Positions 59,903 through 64,000 of a stretch of 64,000 nt of DNA are shown piece by piece. The stretch comes from Sphaerotilus sulfidivorans (GTDB taxonomy: Bacteria; Pseudomonadota; Gammaproteobacteria; Burkholderiales; Burkholderiaceae_C). The notes beneath the pieces were generated by a model. The model searched no databases. It was not told where the DNA came from and worked only from the letters and a program-made list of their open reading frames with translations. The translations under genes were made by a program, and so were the position numbers. The DNA is taken from the NCBI RefSeq assembly GCF_013426975.1, contig NZ_JACCPY010000001.1, positions 1 to 64,000 of the forward strand. Direction: 5' to 3'. Numbering within the stretch: position 1 is the first letter of the stretch; each line of letters opens with the position of its first letter.

Positions 59903-61116
59903 CCCTGCTCATGCTGGTGCTGGCCGCGCTGGTGGCGCAGCTTCAGGCCCTGCTGATGCGCCTGGCGGGTCTGACAGGACTGAAGGGTCTGCATCGATCG
60001 ACCGAGGCGGAGCCGCCTTCAGGGGCCTCGCGACTGCCGCAGCAGCCCGGCGCCGAGGCCCTGCAGCCCCCGGCGCTGCGCCTGAGCGTCGCCCAGCTGC
60101 TCGAGCTGCAGCGCCAGCTGCTGCAGGGCCTGCCCGGGCCAGCGGTGCTGCTGCGGCCGTCCCGGGCGGCGACATCGCCGTGGCAGCTGCTGAGCGCCAA
60201 CGAGATGGCCCGCGCTACCCTGCCACCGCAGGACAGCCTCGCGCTCGACCGGATGCTGGCGGAGCTGGTGGGCCGCAGCGCGGCCCCTGGCGCGCGGGCG
60301 CGACGCATCGACCTGCCGGACGGCAGCCTGGTGCTGTGGCTGCCCCCGGCCGCCGAACCCGAGTCCCCCACCCCGCCGTCCCCGCCCGAGGCCTCGGCCG
60401 ACGCCTCGTCCGCCACCGAGGCCGCACCCGAAGTCCGCGCCGCCGAGGACGACCGCGCCGCGATCGTCTACACCGTCTCGCACGACCTGCGCGCGCCGAT
60501 CCGCGTCATCGAGGGCTTCACCCGGATCGTGCGCGAGGACTACGGCCACCTGCTCGACCGGGTCGGCAACGACCATCTCGAACGCATCATGGGCGCGGCC
60601 ACCCGCATGAACGGCATGATCGACGCGCTGCTGGCGCTGTCGCGGCTGTCGACCCAGCCGCTGCAGTCGGTCGAGGTCGACCTGAGCGCGATGGCCCGGC
60701 AGGTCATCGAGGAGCTGCGCCAGCAGTCGCCCGAGCGCCAGGTCGAGGTGCAGATCGCCGAGGGCCTGCGCGCCAGCGGCGACCCGGCCCTGCTGCGCAT
60801 CGTGCTCGACAACCTGATCGGCAATGCCTGGAAGTACTCGTCGCGCCGCGAGAACGCGCGGATCGAGTTCGGCCGCGCCCGCGACCCGGTGCACGAGCGC
60901 GAGTCCTTCTTCGTGCGCGACAACGGCGCCGGCTTCGACATGCGCTTCGCCAGCCGGCTGTTCGGCGCCTTCCAGCGCCTGCACGGCGCCACCGAGTTCG
61001 CCGGCACCGGCGTCGGCCTGGCCTCGGTGCGGCGCATCCTGCGCCGCCACGGCGGCGACATCCGCGCCGAGGCGGCGGTCAATCAGGGGGCGACGTTCTG
61101 GTTCACGCTGGGCTGA
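59887..61116 (+). CDS. Membrane sensor histidine kinase (N-terminus possibly frameshifted)
   Basis: 409 residues as read. One TM helix at the start (AALLTLLMLVLAALVAQLQA). A variable region with a Pro/Ala/Ser-rich linker at about 150-185 precedes the HisKA helix with His-199 (YTVSHDLRAPIRVIEGFTRI). The ATPase has NLIGNAWKYSSRRENARIE, DNGAGFDMRF, FQRLHGATEFAGTGVGLASV and the G2 box. This HisKA/HATPase type resembles phytochrome-like kinases. No cognate regulator lies on the same strand. It converges with an ANTAR regulator gene. See the neighbouring short ORF for the suspected true start at 59762. Confidence 0.85.
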   Translation: MAALLTLLMLVLAALVAQLQALLMRLAGLTGLKGLHRSTEAEPPSGASRLPQQPGAEALQPPALRLSVAQLLELQRQLLQGLPGPAVLLRPSRAATSPWQLLSANEMARATLPPQDSLALDRMLAELVGRSAAPGARARRIDLPDGSLVLWLPPAAEPESPTPPSPPEASADASSATEAAPEVRAAEDDRAAIVYTVSHDLRAPIRVIEGFTRIVREDYGHLLDRVGNDHLERIMGAATRMNGMIDALLALSRLSTQPLQSVEVDLSAMARQVIEELRQQSPERQVEVQIAEGLRASGDPALLRIVLDNLIGNAWKYSSRRENARIEFGRARDPVHERESFFVRDNGAGFDMRFASRLFGAFQRLHGATEFAGTGVGLASVRRILRRHGGDIRAEAAVNQGATFWFTLG

Positions 61117-61158
61117 ACGCTGGGCCGAACCACGCCCGGCGGCGACCAAGGCCGAAGC

Positions 61159-61842
61159 TCAGATCCCCCCCGCCAGCGCCAGCCGCTCCAGCGCCTCCAC
61201 CATCGCGCGACAGCTCTGCGGCAGCGGCCGGCCTTCCTGGCGAGCCAGGCGCTCCAGGCGCTGCAGCGCGGCGGCGCGGTCCAGCGAGAAGCGGTGCATC
61301 ACGATGCCGACCGCGATCGCGACCATGTCGTCGAGCGGCTTCGGCTCCGCCGGCGCCTCGGCCGGCACGCGGGTGACGGCCGCCACCGGCACGGACTCGG
61401 GCGGCTGCAGCACGGCGTCGCGCTGGCTGCGCACCTGCGCCAGCGCCTGCTCGACCGCCGGGATGATCTGCGCGATGTCGAGCGGCTTGACCAGCGAGGC
61501 CAGCGCGCCCAGCGCACGGATCTGCGCCAGCGTCGCCTCGTCGGAGAAGGCCGACAGGAAGACGAAGGGCACCTGCAGCGCGTCGCGCAGGTAGCGCGCG
61601 ACATCGAAGCCGCTCATGCCGTCCATGCGGATGTCGAGCAGCGCCAGGTCCGGGCGGTGCTCGCGCGCCAGCAGGATGGCGTCGTCGCCGTTGTCGGCAT
61701 CGATGATGTCGAAGCCGGCGTCGGCCAGCCCGTGCACCACGGTGGCCAGCACCAGGCGGTCATCGTCGACGACCAGGATGCGACCGCGCGAGGCGGCAGC
61801 CGCAGGAGGAGCCGGGAAAGGGGCGGCGGATCTGTCAGACAC
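61159..61842 (-). CDS. Response regulator with ANTAR RNA-binding domain (PdtaR-like)
   Basis: 227 residues from GTG 61842, preceded by AGGA and overlapping the upstream kinase stop by 8 nt; ATG 61866 is an alternative. The receiver (20-140) has VVDDDRL, phospho-Asp-70 in LALLDIRMDGMSG and Lys in SLVKPLDIAQ. The ANTAR domain (about 170-225) reads AIAVGIVMHRFSLDRAAALQ, RLERLARQEGRPLPQSCRAM. ANTAR proteins act as antiterminators by binding paired RNA hairpins. The coupled HisKA_2 kinase is the likely partner. Confidence 0.88.
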   Translation of the reverse strand: MSDRSAAPFPAPPAAAASRGRILVVDDDRLVLATVVHGLADAGFDIIDADNGDDAILLAREHRPDLALLDIRMDGMSGFDVARYLRDALQVPFVFLSAFSDEATLAQIRALGALASLVKPLDIAQIIPAVEQALAQVRSQRDAVLQPPESVPVAAVTRVPAEAPAEPKPLDDMVAIAVGIVMHRFSLDRAAALQRLERLARQEGRPLPQSCRAMVEALERLALAGGI

Positions 61843-64000
61843 CGTGTTCCTGCCTTGCTGATGCATGCGTTGCGGGGGAGGTGGAAGGCGAAGGGGCCGA
61901 CGATTGTCGCGCGGCGGCAGCCGCTCCGGCACCGTCGCGCACCACGGGCGGGCCGAGCCGCACGGTGGCGCGCACCCAGCCGTCCGCCGCGTCCATCGTC
62001 AGGCTGGCCTGGCGGCGCGGCAGCAGCGCACGCACCAGGCCCAGGCCGGAAACGGTGGCCGGCCGGTGATCGATGCGGAAGCCCTCGTGCAGCCGCCCGG
62101 CATTGCGGATGACGATCTCGACCGCATCGGCCTGCAGCGCCAGCCGGCAGTGCACCGGCGCCTCGGCCGAGGCGCTGTGCTTGACCGCGTTGGTGAACAG
62201 CTCGTTGAGCGTCAGCGCGATCGGGATCGACTCGGCCTCGGGCAGCACCCAGGCGGGCGCGCCGTCACGCTGATCGAGCTGCAGCTCGATCGGGTGCCCG
62301 AAGGTGCGCTGCACCGACTGCGCGATCGCCTCGACCACGCTGCGCACCGCCAGCAGTCCGGTGTTGCCGACCTGCAGGCCGTAGACCTGCGCGATCGCCT
62401 GGACCTGGCCGACCACCTCGGCGATCAGCGGACGCACTTCGGGGCGGCGGTTCGCCGCCTGCTGCATCAGGCCGGCCACGCCCTGCAGATTGTTCTTGAT
62501 GCGGTGGTGAACCTCCTGCACCAGCATCTCGCGCTGCGCGATCGCCGCCTCCAGCTCGGCCTTCTGGGCCGCACGCTGGGCGCTGACATCGGTGGCCACC
62601 ATCAGCAGCTGGTCGACCCGGCCTGCGCCGCGCGCCAGCGGCAGGAAGCGCGCGTCCCAGACCTCGTCGACCCCCTTGCGGCGCAGCATGTACTCGCGCT
62701 GCGTCACGCCTTGCGGCTGCGCCAGCGCGGCGTCGAAGTCGGCGCGCAGCCGCTGCGCCACCTCCAGCGGATAGAGATCCTCGGGTGTGCGGCCGATGGC
62801 CTGCTCGGGCGCGACCACGCCGCACAGGCCGGCGGCAACATGGTTGAGCTGCTGCACCGCCATCGTCGCGGCATCGCAGACCGCGATCGCCATCGGCGCG
62901 GCCTCGATGATGCGCTGCAGCGAACTCTGCGCCTCCGCGATGCGGGCCTCGGCCTGGCGGCGCTGGTCGATGTCCATCATCGCGAAGGTCATCTCGCGCC
63001 GGCCGTCCAGCCCCTGGGTGGCCACCGCATTGCCGACGATCCAGAAGGTGCGCCCGTCGCAGGCCTGGACCTGGCACTCGAACTGCACCGCCTCGCCGTC
63101 GCGCAGCGCCTCGAACAGCGCCACCGTGCGGCGGAAGGGATGCGAGGCCTGCGTCGTGGCGACGATGTCGAGCGGCCGGCCGAGAAAGTCGCCCAGGTCA
63201 CCGCCGAACATGCGCCGCGCCGAGCGGTTCAGCCACAGGATGCGACCGCGCTCGTCGGCGGTCACGATGCCCACCAGCACCGAGTCGAGCACCGCACGGG
63301 TGCGGTCGGCCTGCTGGCCCAGCGCCAGCGCCATGCGCTCGCGCTCCAGCGCCAGATGCTCGAGCTCGACCTGCTGGGTCTTCAGCCGGGTGATCTCGCT
63401 GAGCACCGCGATCGCCTGCGGCGCCTCGCCGGGCGGGCCGATGCGGCGGATCGACAGCGCGTGCCAGTGGGCCTGGCCATCGTCGCCACGCACCTCGATC
63501 TCGGTCTCGTGCAGGCCGCCATCGGCCAGCGCCGCGCCGATCGGGCCGTCCTCGTCATAGGCGGTGTCGGCCGCCTCGCCGGTGCCGGTGCACAGCAGCC
63601 GGCGGATGTCGGCGCCCAGCGCCTCGCCGGCGGGCACCTGAAGCATGCGCTCGAAGCGCCGGTTGCTGTGCACCACGCGAAAGCCCCGCAGCGAGGCGAT
63701 GCCCACCGGCGAGCTCTCGACGATGCCGCGCAGCTCCTCCAGCATCTGCTCGGCCTGGTCGCGCTGGTGTTCGGCGCTGCAGTCCTCGATCAGACCGAGA
63801 TAGCGGCGCACGCCCTGGCGCAGGCCGCTGCAGCGCACCCGTGCACGCAGCCAGCGCCCGGTCTGGCCGGCGGACTCCTGCAGCTGGCACACCCGCCAGC
63901 TGCCGTCGCCAGGCTGCAGGCTGTCCAGCACGCCCTCGCCCCAGCCCAGCAGGCCGCGCAGCAGCGCGCCGGCCTCGCCCAGGTCGACCGGCACCTCGCC
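61835..64000 (-). CDS. Multi-PAS sensor histidine kinase of the HisKA_2 type (PdtaS-like), partial
   Basis: At least 721 residues; the 5' end is beyond the right edge. At least three PAS domains are visible (RGIVESSPVGIASLRGFRVV, RAVLDSVLVGIVTADERGRI, RIIEAAPMAIAVCDAATMAV), followed by the HisKA_2 phospho-acceptor EVHHRIKNNLQGVAGLMQQA and an ATPase with LTLNELFTNAVKHSAS and GLGLVRALLPR. The C-terminus ends in a low-complexity Ala/Ser tail. No membrane segment is visible in this part. Its stop overlaps the ANTAR regulator start, so the pair is co-translated. Confidence 0.9.
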   Translation of the reverse strand, partial: GEVPVDLGEAGALLRGLLGWGEGVLDSLQPGDGSWRVCQLQESAGQTGRWLRARVRCSGLRQGVRRYLGLIEDCSAEHQRDQAEQMLEELRGIVESSPVGIASLRGFRVVHSNRRFERMLQVPAGEALGADIRRLLCTGTGEAADTAYDEDGPIGAALADGGLHETEIEVRGDDGQAHWHALSIRRIGPPGEAPQAIAVLSEITRLKTQQVELEHLALERERMALALGQQADRTRAVLDSVLVGIVTADERGRILWLNRSARRMFGGDLGDFLGRPLDIVATTQASHPFRRTVALFEALRDGEAVQFECQVQACDGRTFWIVGNAVATQGLDGRREMTFAMMDIDQRRQAEARIAEAQSSLQRIIEAAPMAIAVCDAATMAVQQLNHVAAGLCGVVAPEQAIGRTPEDLYPLEVAQRLRADFDAALAQPQGVTQREYMLRRKGVDEVWDARFLPLARGAGRVDQLLMVATDVSAQRAAQKAELEAAIAQREMLVQEVHHRIKNNLQGVAGLMQQAANRRPEVRPLIAEVVGQVQAIAQVYGLQVGNTGLLAVRSVVEAIAQSVQRTFGHPIELQLDQRDGAPAWVLPEAESIPIALTLNELFTNAVKHSASAEAPVHCRLALQADAVEIVIRNAGRLHEGFRIDHRPATVSGLGLVRALLPRRQASLTMDAADGWVRATVRLGPPVVRDGAGAAAAARQSSAPSPSTSPATHASARQEHGV

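Overview
The window is very GC-rich, gene-dense bacterial chromosome. It most resembles a betaproteobacterium of the Burkholderiales (Leptothrix/Rubrivivax/Roseateles-like). Supporting signs are a Bug-type tripartite tricarboxylate transporter with its own two-component system, polyhydroxybutyrate genes (phasin, 3HB-oligomer hydrolase), a grpE-dnaK-dnaJ cluster with sigma-32 promoters, a GcdH/CoA-transferase/LysR set and an EpsL-like barrel next to UDP-glucose dehydrogenase. No rRNA, tRNA, CRISPR array or insertion sequence was seen. The species assignment is inference only.

Region 1 (1-13563, minus strand) is the most unusual part. Five genes are packed head to tail: a GAF-HlyD membrane adaptor, a PqqD-like/M50 protease/HlyD fusion, a shortened SecA-like motor, a small periplasmic adaptor, and a giant LEPR-XLL/DUF4347 repeat protein that runs off the left edge. 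No ABC ATPase, TolC or signal peptide for the giant protein is visible. I interpret it as a candidate dedicated export and processing system for the giant protein. The SecA-like gene carries an in-frame amber codon just after its expected start.

Region 2 (13.6-22.8 kb) holds a HAD hydrolase, hemH, a small lipoprotein gene, a PIN-like protein, the tctCBA transporter operon divergent from a tctDE-like two-component system, and hslR. Region 3 (22.7-29.5 kb) holds a Tat-lipoprotein/DUF6502 pair and the grpE-dnaK-dnaJ chaperone cluster, closed by a clear terminator. Region 4 (29.5-42.5 kb) contains a PHA phasin, the glutarate degradation genes with a LysR regulator, a periplasmic binding protein translationally coupled to a GGDEF-EAL protein, a sugar dehydrogenase, and a string of housekeeping genes (PHP phosphatase, YciO, YbaK, PlsY, RidA, glutaredoxin-like) ending in REP-like repeats.

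Region 5 (42.6-50.4 kb) has an aldo/keto reductase, a divergent XRE-cupin/EamA pair with two matching operators, a 2OG-Fe oxygenase, a LuxR regulator, 3HB-oligomer hydrolase and an alpha/beta hydrolase. Region 6 (50.4-53.3 kb) has ugd and an EpsL-like barrel, convergent on a shared terminator. Region 7 (53.4-64 kb) is a signal-transduction block: a REC-PAS-GGDEF-EAL protein behind a large hybrid kinase, a membrane histidine kinase whose N-terminus appears frameshifted, and a PdtaS/PdtaR-like HisKA_2 kinase and ANTAR regulator pair cut by the right edge.
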